This document shows positions 24,110-35,290 of a stretch of 64,000 nucleotides of DNA, piece after piece. The stretch covers positions 30,759,001-30,823,000 of the forward strand of contig NC_092673.1 of NCBI RefSeq assembly GCF_964355755.1. Direction: 5' to 3'. A program made the translations under genes and the position numbers. This DNA comes from Antedon mediterranea. Its lineage: Eukaryota > Echinodermata > Crinoidea > Comatulida > Antedonidae. Within the stretch, counting starts at the first letter, position 1; the number at the start of each line of letters is the position of its first letter. The notes beneath the pieces are model-generated. The model had not been told where the DNA came from. It saw nothing but the letters and a program-made list of their open reading frames with translations, and made no database searches.

Positions 24110-24500
24110 ATTTGCCAGATTCAGCTCCATTGTTTTGTAGTATTTGTGTACTTTCATTACGCTACCCCAGACTGTGTCTACCTGACGATTACCCCTTCAT
24201 TGACAGTGCAACAAAATGGAATAACCATATTGATATAAAATGATAATATGTAACATGTTGTGATAATTATTCATCGCGTGAGAAGTAAAAGAAACGCCAA
24301 ATGTCCCCCCCCCCTCCTCCTCCATAATGGCGTCATAACGGTCTTGTACATGTTCGATATGATAATATAAAGCATTAAAAAAATGACCATTTCATTCGTT
24401 TGCCAGATTCAGTTACATTATTTTGTAATACTCTGATCAGTACGCTACCGGACCCCAGAATGTGTTTACATGGCAATTACCCCCACGGCGCGGGAACGGG
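24110..24500 (+). repeat. Dispersed repeat with GACGATTACCCCTTCATTGA
   Basis: Two adjacent degenerate copies (24110-24290 and 24385-24490) share TTTGCCAGATTCAG with each other, and ACGATTACCCCTTCATTGAC plus TAATTATTCATCG with 41790-41990. A weaker copy lies at 61325-61450. It could be distal upstream sequence copied along with DED genes, or an independent repeat. Confidence 0.45.
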
Positions 24501-25603
24501 TGATCAGGGAGGGAAACTGACCTCCCAAAATAAATCATGGGGGTCAAATATAGCATGACCCCCACAAATGTTAGATATTTCTTTTCAACATTAGTCTTTT
24601 CGCTCAACAATACTAACATGCCAGTCAAAAACAGCCTTTACGATGGCTAATCTAGAACATGTTAATGCAAAAAGTATGTCCAGTCTTAACTGATGGTCTT
24701 AACTCCCCGATTAAAGCCGGCTTTATTCAGATAGACGGTCTTACTAAAGGCAACCCTGTTAGACCATTGCTATAAAACAATAAGACCGTAAAGTAACAAA
24801 TTGAGGGCGTACTTTGCGCGTAGAATACCAAATAAGGTAATGTTCGTCACGCTTGTTAAATTCACAATCATAACAGTACGTACATTTCTACGCAAGAAAA
24901 TCTATTCTAGGCCTATATAAGAATAAAATCACCGTTATTATTTGATTTAACACTTAAAACTCGTTCAATTGGTTGTCTTGACGATAAATAATACGTAAAA
25001 ACAACAAAAAGAGAGGTTTAAGACTGTTTTAAAACTCCTTCGAGTAGGCTTTAATTTTAAAGACCACTTACAGGCTAGACCGCGACATAGCAATGGTCTA
25101 TAAATAAAGAATACTTGCTACGTCACGAATTATAACCGGCTAAGCGCTAAGACCGTTTATAGACCGCTTATAGCAATCCGCCCCATATGACTGTCCGTTA
25201 ATGAGTTATGGATGTTTTAGTTAGTATCTTGGCCTCTGAAAATAATATTGGCTACGCTTTGCTCATATTTTGTCATTCATCGAAGAAGTTGTCTTCCATA
25301 TCATGAAAAGGGCGTATTTCCAGTGGAACTATTCGCAACTCCCAGTGTGCTTTACATCTCATTAATTAACCCACTTAGCTTTAATAATGTTTTTAAAAAA
25401 TGTGGTCACATGTTGATTTTGGTTTCTTCAGTGCTGAATAACTAGCACACTTCTAAGTAAACAATATTATTTTTATTATTGATATTAGTATATTTGATAT
25501 TAAGGTAAAATTTAAAGAGAACATACAAATAATACAATTTAAATGTACCACAAAACGTCTGAACCTCTATCATTTTATTTCAAAAGATTCCGGCGGGGCG
25601 GAT
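24500..25603. other. Intergenic
   Basis: No gene or repeat that I can support; short frames only. Confidence 0.4.
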
Positions 25604-25658
25604 CCAGGAGTAGGGGTGTCACGAAAGCTCAGACCACGAAAGCTCAGACCCCTAAGAC

Positions 25659-26611
25659 TAGTCTGGGCTCCAGACAGAGTTTTTTCTTAATATTAGTAAA
25701 AATATAAATATTTTTGCACATATGGCGTTTCATACGTGTATTACTTGATTTTGGATACTCCGTCTGGGGAAACACGCAAAAGTCACGTGGTTTGACACCA
25801 AGAATTCTTGGTGCATAGATTATCCGGTTGACTAGTTTCAGCTGCATGCGATTGGCTACTCACTCGTACACTGTTTTAATATTCATGTTTCAGAATTTCA
25901 AAGACTCAACAACTAAGAAGGTACGCATGCGCTATGTTACGTTTAGACAATGTGTACTTGGGTGCATTAATGAAAGTTTCTGAAGGCTAGAAATAATTTT
26001 ATACCGTATGCCTAGTAGTAGTCTGGTAAAAATTTGATGGGATTTTTCCCAAGAAAACTCGTCTTGCTTCTCCGCAAATCAAACATTGAATGGATCATTT
26101 AATATTACGCGGAGATAATTTGATTTAATTCCCACCCAGACCCTGTCCTGTTCTGTGTAGTGTAGCCCTGTCTGTTGTGTGTGAATCCTGTTGTGTGCCG
26201 GTGGTGGTATATAGGTCTACCTTATTGGCGTTTTATTTGGCAGGTCATACGTGCGAGTTAAGTAGGACCTACGAAGGAGGCCTAGGCTAAGGACTAAACA
26301 ATTAATAAACAAAACAACTTGGCAACACGATTTCATATTTCAACAGTCTCGATCGTACATTCAGCACTGTACGTACTCGATCTTTTTCGTTTTGAAACAA
26401 AATGATCATTGGTTGATTCGAAATCCATATTTACATACCGCCCGCCCCATATAGCCAAATACGGTATGATAACCTACGTCATTCTTATCGGATGTTTGCG
26501 GTCTGCAAATCGATTTCTATACGTGTTTCACAAGTCTGTATTTTCAGACAAAAATCGCGGCCGAAATAAAAACAAATAAATAAAAAACAATACAGACTTG
26601 GGGCAAGTCTA
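25659..26611. mobile_element. hAT-like non-autonomous element inserted in the left arm
   Basis: Flanked by the direct repeat CCCTAAGAC (25650-25658, 26612-26620), it interrupts the left arm of the outer element. Imperfect ends read TAGTCTGGGC and, inverted, TAGACTTGCC. No transposase frame. The 8-9 bp duplication and TAG-type ends suggest hAT. Confidence 0.6.
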
Positions 26612-26662
26612 CCCTAAGACCTAAGATCACGAAAGCTAAGACCCAACACCTAAGATTACAAA

Positions 26663-27352
26663 TATTTATCTTTCGCACCTGCCTTGTATTTTAACTCCCA
26701 ACATTTATTCTGAATACCACACCTTAGAATTGGCACTTTCATGAAAAAGAATCACATAAAAAGTAACAAATACATTTTTAAATTGATGATTTTACAGACG
26801 TTTTTCTCGCACACAAAATGACTAGCCTACAGTACAGTAGGCCTACCCCATGGGCCATGTTCAATGTTTTTGTTTCTATGGAACGTCAAAAGAGCAAAAA
26901 TTATATAGAGGGCTGAAAACTCTGTGGAGTCCATCTACAGTGTGGATGGAACAATGTAAAATTAAAATTGTAATGATAATAGTATAATCATGCAAGTACG
27001 AAGAAATAAATACTGGCAAAAAAATTTTAATTTAAAAATCATGATAAGTTTTTTTGTTTCGTTTTCTTTCTGTTTTTATACTTGTACTATTATTGTTGCT
27101 CTTTTGGCGCTCCATAGAAACAAAAACATTGAGCATGGGGAGCTCGAGGAGTTACATTGTCATTACAGTATACAGTAGGCCTACAAAGAAACACATCTGT
27201 AAAATCATCAATTTAAAGGATTTATTTATTTGTTATTATGTGTTTATCCTTCTGAAAGTACTTATAAGTCCTAATTTTAAAGTGTGGTGTTCAGGATAAA
27301 GTTAGTCAACAAATTTGGAGTCAAAATACAAGAAAGGCAGGTGCGTAAGAAA
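26663..27352. repeat. Fold-back palindrome inside the nest
   Basis: 26663-26910 is inversely complementary to about 27090-27352: CGCACCTGCCTTGTATTTTA against its inverse near 27340, AAATTGATGATTTTACAGA against TCTGTAAAATCATCAATTT, and TTTTTGTTTCTATGGA against TCCATAGAAACAAAAA. The loop is about 26915-27085. A short piece of this repeat is also at 7243-7272. Confidence 0.65.
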
Positions 27353-27374
27353 AACATCCTCTGAACCAACACAA

Positions 27375-27447
27375 TGGAGTAAATATATACCAACAAACAA
27401 CCCGTCAAGTTTGTTTGTTGTAAAGAAAAAATATACATTTACTCAAC
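27375..27447. repeat. Short hairpin
   Basis: AGTAAATATATACC and AACAAACAAC pair with GTTTGTTTGTTG and ATATACATTTACT around a CCCGTCAA loop. Confidence 0.4.
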
Positions 27448-27524
27448 GGGCGAAAATAATGTGAGTTTATCTATGTTTTGCGGTAGTATTAAATTATATT
27501 TATGGTAATAAATGAAACCTACTG

Positions 27525-29327
27525 CAGGGCTCGATTTAGTGCTAGCCCGGCGTACAATGGCTAGTAAAAACAGCTCCGGGCTACCTAAAGTATCTTCCTT
27601 TAAGCCCGGATGGCTAGTAGGTTGTGGGAACTCGAAATTGGGACGAAATGACCTCATAAAAATAACTCCAGCATAAAAGACATATGTCTTGGCAACATCA
27701 GCAAAAAAAACCACTCGCGCGCTGCTGTGGCCATAACAAGTGATGATGTAGGCGGAGCCTCTCATAATCAAGCAAATTTTCCGAATTATGATTGGCCATT
27801 TATGTTTTTGTCACCCAGGTTATTGTGAAGTAGGCGGAGCTTCATTATCAGGTCAAACGTGTCACAAAAATATGACCATAAATAACGAACTGTGATTGGC
27901 CAAATGTAGTAGAATTTTGTCAATGTTAAAAATAACTTGTCTAGTCTTGTCAGGCCTGGTTGTCACAGATCAAAGCTAGGGATATTTTGTAGGGCCGGGT
28001 GGCTGGCTCTATCCCTGTAGGTAGGCCATGGAGGCCATATTTTATAATATGCGTAGGCCTAGATAGAATCAAAAGCCATCGTTTGGCATCGTGATGGCTG
28101 CTCAGCAGCTAGGCCTAGCTAGATACTACCATTTTGGTAACAGTTGAGTAGAGTAGGCCAGGTGCTCCAATGCGATCTAGCCTAGCTAGGCTAGGTAGGC
28201 CTACTACGTCTATCCTAGCTACCCTACTATAAATGATAGGCTCTCTAGGCCTAGCCTAAGGTAGACAGAATCTAATTAGTTTTCTTGGCTAGGTTGAAGA
28301 CCAACAACAAAAAGACCTCAATAAATCGATTCTGTGAATATGGTGAGCATGAAATAGACTATGCGTCGCGACGCAAAGTTAATTTTTATAATGTGAACAA
28401 TAAAGAAATACAATTTTGTGTAATTTTTCATGCAATAATAGTTTAAATGCGCGATTTGAACGATTTGCGCAATTTGAAATTGCGCAAGGATTTTCTTGCG
28501 CAATTTTAAATTGAAACATGTGTTTCAAATTGCGCAAGCAACGTATTAAATTGCGCAAGGTTTTTCGACAGATTGTGAAATCATGCACACCCATATTTTG
28601 TTAGTAATTTCTAAGAATGATTCAAAATTAAAGATAATATCGCATTTCCTTACCCTCCCGGGAGCCTCCCTCCCGAATTTTTTTTGATGAATAAAAAAAA
28701 TCTCGAATTCCCAATGGTTCTATAAAATACCATATTCACACATAATATGAGGAGAAGGCATAAATAAATACCAATAGTAATATAATAATTTCAATTCAAA
28801 TATCAGTACTAATGACGATTAATAAGACTAATAACGATTGGATTTTTTTTAGAAACAATAATTATTACGAATTATTAGACGTTTACTATTTAACTTAAAA
28901 ATTAAATTTAATGACAAAAAAGATTGACCTTTCGGTACCATTTTCAACAACAAATGAGTACAATAATAAAAATAACAAACAGTTAGAACTATCTTGCGCA
29001 ATTTACAAATTGTGCAGCGCAATTTGAAATTGCGCAAGGATTTTCTTGCGCAATTTCAAATTGCGCAAGAATTCTTTGCGCAATTTTAAATTGCGCAAAT
29101 CGTTCAAATCGCGCATAACACAGTATTTATGTAAATGTTTAGCAATTCTCGAGCGTTTAGATTAGTGCGCCCTCTATTGTACAAAATGCCTGAATTCATT
29201 TATATGGCGGCCCTGCTATCACGGTGCGATAATAAGAGTGGGCTAGTAAAATAATGTATGGGCTAGTGAAATCTACAGTGAACTAGCCCAGTGGGCTAGC
29301 AACATGAAAAAGATAAATCGAGCCCTG
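27525..29327. mobile_element. hAT-like non-autonomous element
   Basis: Inverted ends CAGGGCTCGATTTA and TAAATCGAGCCCTG are flanked by CTACTG at 27519-27524 and 29328-29333. The CAGGG start and the CTAGCCC/GGGCTAG-rich subterminal regions are typical of hAT families. 1803 bp, no transposase. A further inverted-repeat unit lies inside at 28447-29116. Confidence 0.7.
28447..29116. mobile_element. Inner element with TTGCGCAA palindrome clusters
   Basis: Perfect terminal inverted repeats of 29 bp start ATGCGCGATTTGAACGATTT. Next to each end are clusters of the 8-bp palindrome TTGCGCAA, about nine in all, spaced by AATTT(G/A)AAAT-like pieces that can form stacked hairpins. The AT-rich middle has no gene. 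Target duplication is unclear. Confidence 0.65.
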
Positions 29328-29490
29328 CTACTGTGTTTAAAATTATGTATGGATAAACAAGTATTGTTTTTAAGCTGTAGTATATCTTAGTATTTGTAAT
29401 CTTAGGTGTTGGGTCTTAGCTTTCGTGATCTTAGGTCTTAGGGGGTCTGAGCTTTCGTGGTCTGAGGTTTCGTGACACCCCCAGGAGTAG

Positions 29491-29927
29491 CGATTGCTTT
29501 GCGCTACCATTTTGAAAGCCAAAATTAGATACGAAAGCAAACACAGACACGTCTCCGTACAATGCTGCGCAAAGGAAGCGTTCGTTAGACTGATTTTGGT
29601 TGAAGAAAATAATTTGCACATTTGTTTATTATATCAGTCCTATTTATTTGCACTGGTTGCGTTCTATACTTTAATGTGGCCGACTTGATCGATTAGTTTT
29701 TGGCCGAGTTGACGTGAGGCCGAGTTGACTTGGGGCCGACTTGAATTTAGCCGAGGTGGTTTAGAGCCTTTGATTATAATAAAATACAACAGTATAATTA
29801 GTTGTTATAATATTGAACAGTTTAAATTGATTATACTCTTTTTCCTATTGTTATTTCTGCTCTGAAAGACCTGCGAACCAAAAATATAAAATGTAATAGG
29901 AATTTGACTGAAGAAATGATTTGCACA
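29491..29927. other. Intergenic
   Basis: No gene recognised. GGCCGAGTTGAC and GGCCGACTTGA words repeat at 29680-29750 as a short degenerate tandem array. Confidence 0.4.
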
Positions 29928-30248
29928 TTTGTACTGATTTTAATCACCTAATGTAACCCTATTTACTAATTAAATGGAGTTAGATAATTAGTTATTGACA
30001 ATTAAAACAAATTTGGGTTCAACGATTTGCATCAAATAGGGGTGTTTTCCGATCGTGGCATACACTGTCTAATGGATGTCCATCTTGAAAAATACCCGCA
30101 CACAATAATACGAGGATGTTTCGCATTTTCCTATCTCCTCCTATGATAATTGTTTTTAATAGCTGAAAACCGGTTGAAAAGCTCGAGTACAGAATCATAA
30201 TGTTGAAGACCGATTTTCTTAAAAAAATACTATTTGGATATATTTAAT
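29928..30248. repeat. Duplicated block P2, split by the DIRS element
   Basis: Matches P1 at 19175-19330, 20463-20580 and 20898-20947. The block resumes at 35374 after the DIRS insertion. Confidence 0.7.
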
Positions 30249-30263
30249 TGAAAATTAAACGAG

Positions 30264-30360
30264 GCTTACCTGTAAGGTGAAGTTTGATGTAAATTCTACC
30301 ATATCAGCAGTGGCACTTCTGGGTTAACATGAGAGGCACGACCAGTGTCCGCTAAGATCA
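30264..30360. repeat. DIRS inverted terminal repeat, left
   Basis: TCTACCATATCAGCAGTGGC and the following TGAGAGGCACGACCAGTGTC match the inverted right terminus at about 35290-35372 with small differences. Confidence 0.85.
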
Positions 30361-30435
30361 GACTTCAAATCCTTGTGTGCACGATCCGACGTGGTAAGAA
30401 AAACCCGATAAGGGCGGGTAGCTAATAGGGAAGGG

Positions 30436-30565
30436 CATGTTAACCCAGAAGTGCCACTGCTGATATGGTAGAATTTACATCAAACTTCACCTTACAGGTA
30501 AGCCTCGTTTAATTTTCAATTCTACCATATCAACAGTGACGCAACTTCCGGGTTCCCATGAGACT
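30436..30565. repeat. DIRS internal complementary region
   Basis: 30436-30520 is the exact inverse of 30245-30330 (CATGTTAACCCAGAAGTGCC start), running directly into 30521-30565, the inverse of the right terminus (CCATATCAACAGTGACGCAA). It spells the two element ends joined, the hallmark of the family. Confidence 0.85.
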
Positions 30566-30641
30566 TTAAAGCAGAGTGAACACAAGGACAAATTATCCAA
30601 CACAGAATACTTGTTGCCATGCCAACGTTATTTTTATTGCT

Positions 30642-32006
30642 CTATTGTAATACTGCAACATCATATGCATTTTTGTTACTATTATCAATTGGCTTATTGT
30701 AATACCTGTTAAACGTAGTAGCAGAGGCCCAACCTATGTGTTTTAAAATTTCATCCACCGGGATAGACCTACTTGCTTTAGAAGCACTAGCTGCCCTTGT
30801 ACTATGCGCAGTAAACACAGCTGTATCAATTCCTGCTAGGCCCAGTAGTGTTTTAAGCCATCTGCCAATGGTGCTAACCCCAACGGATTTAAATGGTCTA
30901 ACATACGAGATCAACAGTTTTGACTCGCTTCTCAGTGGCTGTGTACGGTCCAAATATGATTCGAGGGTATTAAACACACACAATTCCCGTTTTGAATATT
31001 TCTTAAACCTTAGGGATGAAAAAAGTTTATTGGGCCGGTCCTGTTTAGCAAGTACAGTAATTGAAAAATCAAAGCCGTTTCCCGACTTTATCATACTCTT
31101 AGTGTCTAGTCCCGCCAGCATATTGCATCTCTGCCCTGACGTTAGAGCCATCAACATGACTAGTTTATATGATAAATCCCTGAGTGACAACTTATATAAT
31201 GGCTGCATTAGAGATAAGTAATCTAAAACAATGTTAGCGTCCCAGGTAACTGCGTACCTTGGAGCCGGAGGCCGGCAATTAAAAACCCCTTTCATATACT
31301 TGGTCACTAGTACATGACGTGTAATGGGTCGGTCCTCCTTGCCCTGATAGTCAGTGAAGCAACATGCTAACGCTGACCTAGCCGTGTTAAGCGAGGAGTA
31401 AGAAAGCCCTTCTTTAAAAAGGTTATGTAAAAACTTTAAGACATCTCCTACAACGGGGTGCAAGAAATCAATTCCTTTGAAAACAAAATTGACGCCACTT
31501 CCTGATGTGTACGTCATACTGCTTCCTTGTGCTCTGTCACCAAGAACATAAGATGACGTCCTCAATTTCTGCCGGTAGGCTGACGTCAGCGATGATTTCC
31601 CTGACAACTTGCAAATTAGTAGACATAACTGTGAGCTTAGTGGATGGTGATGAATAAGTGGGTGTTCTAACACTGACTTGTTGACCCTCACCCAGCGTGG
31701 TGTGTCGATGAGTAAGTCGAGAACTCTCGTAAACCATGCCTGTGTTCTCCACAGTGGCACCACCATGATGCCCGTGGCCTGTTCCAGTAAAACTTTCTGT
31801 AGGCATCTAGCTATCAGACAAAAAAGGGCGAAAACCATAAAATTGTTTAAATGTTGACCAATCACTGGTAAAAGCATCAATGATAACAGCGTTTGGATCT
31901 GGTTTCCAAGACGCATATGCCGGTACCCTATGATTAATTCGACTAGCAAATAAGTCAATATCCGGCACTCCAAAACAGTCAACAATCTTAGAAAAAATAC
32001 TTGCAT
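30642..32006 (-). CDS. DIRS tyrosine recombinase
   Basis: Integrates the circular DNA intermediate of the element. The C-terminal catalytic domain shows the first Arg in TSGQRCNMLAG, the HxxR box in FTAHSTRAASASKA, and the nucleophile Tyr in WASATTFNRYYNKPI. The N-terminal part (LEQATGIMVVPLWRTQAWF) overlaps the end of the RNase H frame by about 200 bases in another frame, as is common in DIRS elements, so the true start may lie inside the overlap. 454 codons from the first Met, intact to the stop at 30642. Confidence 0.85.
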   Translation of the reverse strand: MQVFFLRLLTVLECRILTYLLVELIIGYRHMRLGNQIQTLLSLMLLPVIGQHLNNFMVFALFCLIARCLQKVLLEQATGIMVVPLWRTQAWFTRVLDLLIDTPRWVRVNKSVLEHPLIHHHPLSSQLCLLICKLSGKSSLTSAYRQKLRTSSYVLGDRAQGSSMTYTSGSGVNFVFKGIDFLHPVVGDVLKFLHNLFKEGLSYSSLNTARSALACCFTDYQGKEDRPITRHVLVTKYMKGVFNCRPPAPRYAVTWDANIVLDYLSLMQPLYKLSLRDLSYKLVMLMALTSGQRCNMLAGLDTKSMIKSGNGFDFSITVLAKQDRPNKLFSSLRFKKYSKRELCVFNTLESYLDRTQPLRSESKLLISYVRPFKSVGVSTIGRWLKTLLGLAGIDTAVFTAHSTRAASASKASRSIPVDEILKHIGWASATTFNRYYNKPIDNSNKNAYDVAVLQ

Positions 32007-33510
32007 TCATTTGCCATTCTAACCCAGATACAAAATTTCTAGACAGAACATCTGCCTCTACATTTTTTATGCCCGGAGTATGAGCAGCGGTAAGCCAAAT
32101 ATTTCGCTCTATTGCCCAGTACCAAATCTTGTAGGCAACCGAATTACATGACCACGATTTCGTACCTCCTATACAATTTATATATGAGACAGCGGTCGCG
32201 TTGTCCGACATAATACGAATATTTACTTTGTGCAAATGGCCACAAAGTGCCTGTAAGCCAAATAGCGCTGCAAGCATTTCTAGAATGTTTATGTTGTAAA
32301 CAGCTTCCTCTAGGGACCACAGCCTCTGCGTTCTGCTCTCGTCAACTATGGCCCCCCAGCCCTTGCGGGAAGCATCTACGAAGATCGTATAGTTAATAGG
32401 GCCATGATTAATCAGTTTTGAGGCTGTTGGGAGAAATGTTATCCACCATTCAAGTTCAATTATACTCTCCTCCGAGAGGATCATCATCACCTCAAAATTA
32501 CCTGCTGAATGCCGCAATGCCAAATCTTTGTCTCGGACAAGATGTCTGTAGTGTAACGGTCCATATTCCACGCCTGGGAATGTCGCGACAAGCTTACCTA
32601 TGAGTGAAGCAAATGCCCGGATGCTACCAGATTTCTTAAATACAAACTCTCTGCAAAGGCCAACAATGCTTGATATCTTTGCTTTGGTAACCGAAACAGA
32701 CATAGACACCGAGTTTAATTGAAATCCCAGGTATTCTAACTGCTGAGTGGGTCTAAGTACAGATTTTTCCCGATGCACTGAAAACCCTAATTTTGTTAGC
32801 AGCATTGTAGCTTGCAACGTAGCCTCTTGACACCCCACCAATGTGTCGTCAGTGTAAAACGAGTCATCAATGTAACCGAGGCATGAGATACCAAAGCTAC
32901 TCCTTAAAGTAGAAAAAAAAACTGGCTTCAGCAGCTTTGTAAAACGCGAGGGCTACAAGATAAGCCCATAGGTAGCGCATTAAATTGGTAAAATACACCT
33001 TTCCAACAAAATTTAAGAAACCGTCTATACTTTGCTGCAATAGGCACCAAATAATAAGCGTCCCGGAGGTCGATGGATGACATAAAACACCCCGGCTTCA
33101 TAAGCTTTATTGCCGAATCTATCGTGTCCATTTTAAAATGCCTATAAGTGACATACTCATTAAGTTCCTTAAGGTTGAAAATAACTCTATATTTACCCGG
33201 TTCTTTTTTGGGACGGATAAATATAGGCGAAACAAAATCTCCCTTACATAGTTTGGAAATGTCAATAACCCTTTTGGCCAAAAAAAGATGCAAGTTCTGA
33301 GTCAATAGCTCGTTGCTCAGCAACAGAAAATTGCGACTCTAATTGTCGATTATAGCCAGCCTGCACAGGCATAGCTTCAAATTCAATTTCACAATCGGTA
33401 ACACATGACAGAACAAAGGGATCCGTAGTGATCTCTTTCCAACGGTCCACGCAGAACCTTAATTGACCTGCAATAAAACTACCATGATTATTAAGAATTC
33501 TATCAATCTG
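31807..33510 (-). pseudogene. DIRS reverse transcriptase-RNase H, two frame breaks
   Basis: Copies the element RNA. The frame starts in overlap with the end of gag (GQLRFCVDRWKEIT, a DIRS-type RT N-terminus). RT motifs follow: SPIFIRPKKEPGKYRVIFNL, SSIDLRDAYYLVPI, FNALPMGLSCSP, then YIDDS near 32870. RNase H follows with Asp in YTIFVDASRKGWGAIVD, Glu in EMLAAL, Asp in IMSDNATAV and a final AAHTPGIKNVEADVLSR. Two single-base frame changes are seen: in a T-run (minus strand) near 33283-33289, and near 32941-32944 just before the YIDD motif. Without them the frame is complete. They may be real decay or homopolymer errors. Confidence 0.8.
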
Positions 33511-33527
33511 ATTAACAAAACTGACCT

Positions 33528-34529
33528 CTACTCTCGATTTCCCTTTGGTTGAGCAGCCAGCCGGGCTCCCTGTCTGCGTTGGTAGGAGCCCTTTCCTCCT
33601 AAAAAAGACTGGTTTGACTGGTACCTCTGGAACCCTGAGCGACTTCCACCTCGGCCGCGGAACCCAACTCGTCTGGCTCCTGCATATGGGTGGTATCCAC
33701 GACCCCGACCTCTTCTAGCACCTGATAATTTCTCGCCAAGTTTGTTTGATTTGAAGAGATCATCTATCTGTTTGGTAACATCATCTCCAAAGAGCTCTGT
33801 GGTTATGGGAGTCGTAACCCCACAGAGTGCAACAAATCCTGCGTTAAGGTCTGGTTTTAACATCTCCCTTCGCTTCAGGTTAAACTCCCGGTTTGCAGTC
33901 AGCGCTATAACCAGTGCATGCGTCAATGTAGTTTTCAAATCACCTGAGGCCTTGTGACATGCTTGGAGCAGAGCATACATAGAGTTTACGAACAGTGCCT
34001 GCACTTTCTGCAACCCAACATCATTGGTCCTGGTAGAAGGTTTCAACTGGCCCCACACAAGTAAGTTCACCTTGGGTGTGATTAGCATTTCACAGTTGAG
34101 TGGTCGAAGATATTTTCCAGTAAGCTCCGTCATCTTTGCAGGGGGTATCCTTCCACTAATCAGGTCACTTACAATTGTAGCCAATTTATCATCCACAGCT
34201 GGCCCTGTAAGTGTGGCTGTACTAAATTCAGCTGCTAAGTCAGCAAAATCACTGGTTTGAATAGCTGTAGCTACCTCCTCTGGCCCACTTGTGTACTCAT
34301 CAATGCGTTGTGCTGTTTGTGCTGCGGGGAGCTCATCATCAGACCACACAGGCATATAGGACTGGCCCTCATCAGGCTCCTCTGTGAAGCCAACCATATC
34401 TTTGACTTGTTGAACCAAATCTTGCTTCATGCTGGCCACCATTGACGACATCGAGTTAATCAACTCCTCCTTTAATTTATCACTAACACTAGAAGCTGCA
34501 CCACCTGGCGAGCCATCATGTTCTGCCAT
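33528..34529 (-). CDS. DIRS gag-like protein
   Basis: 333 residues starting MAEHDGSPGGAASSVSDKLK. An amphipathic N-terminal stretch (LINSMSSMVASMKQDLVQQV) is followed by an acidic segment, a helical core and a basic Gly/Arg-rich C-terminal tail (GARRGRGRGYHPYAGARR, FRGRGGSRSGFQRYQ) likely to bind nucleic acid. It is the first ORF of the element on the minus strand and its end overlaps the start of RT. Gag identity is inferred from position and composition. Confidence 0.75.
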   Translation of the reverse strand: MAEHDGSPGGAASSVSDKLKEELINSMSSMVASMKQDLVQQVKDMVGFTEEPDEGQSYMPVWSDDELPAAQTAQRIDEYTSGPEEVATAIQTSDFADLAAEFSTATLTGPAVDDKLATIVSDLISGRIPPAKMTELTGKYLRPLNCEMLITPKVNLLVWGQLKPSTRTNDVGLQKVQALFVNSMYALLQACHKASGDLKTTLTHALVIALTANREFNLKRREMLKPDLNAGFVALCGVTTPITTELFGDDVTKQIDDLFKSNKLGEKLSGARRGRGRGYHPYAGARRVGFRGRGGSRSGFQRYQSNQSFLGGKGSYQRRQGARLAAQPKGNRE

Positions 34530-35290
34530 ATTAGAAGTCTATGGAGACAGAAACAGTACTATATAGCTATAGTCACTGTACAGCCACCCAAGAAATCTCA
34601 TCGCTTGACTAATATTATAACACCTGTATGCAACAGACATACCATTAAGGTCATGACCTGCTTAGTATACTCGCATACATGCACATTTGCCAGTCAAGGC
34701 CTAGCTAGCAATACCTACTATTAATTAGTAATAGCATAGAGAAATTATAATATCTCTATGGTAATAGGCCTGCTCTAGGCCTAGTAGTATAGTAGACGGC
34801 TCAACAACCGCCTGATATAGCAATGAATTTATAAATTATAAATTATAGCCTTTTTAACGCATTGGCTAATTGAGTGAACGGAGACTATCAGCTTACTCTC
34901 CATTGTGCAGGTGTAAAACAAAACACTGCATTAGGGAAACGAGTAACTTACTTTCCCTTTAACAAAAATATGCGGCATGCCACAGCCTGCATAACATTCC
35001 ATAGATTAAAGATGGCGGCCACGCATATAGCCTCACTTGCACGCCATCATTCCCAATTTATAATAGCCTACTCCGAATTCATCATAAGATAAGGAGATAG
35101 AAATAAAGCCATATAGGCTAAATTAAGGGCGTCCGTACGGTCATACAGTCCGCCCAGTCCTCTAGCAACTACCTAAAGCAAAATTTTAACGTTACCTTTT
35201 ATGAAGCCCACAACTGCGATGATCCTCACGCCGTATGTATCTAAAGAAACAATATCCAACTAGCGCACACGTCTGACCTGTCGCGGTTCT
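34530..35290. other. 5' untranslated region of the DIRS element
   Basis: Lies between the right terminal repeat and gag. No further frame. Promoter presence is expected but not identified. Confidence 0.5.

Larger units (their letters stand above)
25614..29480. mobile_element. Inverted-repeat transposon, outer shell of a nest
   Basis: Terminal repeats GGGTGTCACGAAAGCTCAGA (left) and the inverse ending CGTGACACCC (right) hold tandem ACGAAAGCTCAGACC units. The host word CCAGGAGTAG flanks both ends (25604-25613, 29481-29490), a target duplication of 8-10 bp depending on how the shared G/C is assigned. The inverted arms continue at 26612-26663 against 29393-29443. After removing two inserted elements about 1.1 kb remains, with no transposase. 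The superfamily is uncertain: an 8-10 bp duplication fits hAT, P or Mutator-like families. Confidence 0.75.
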
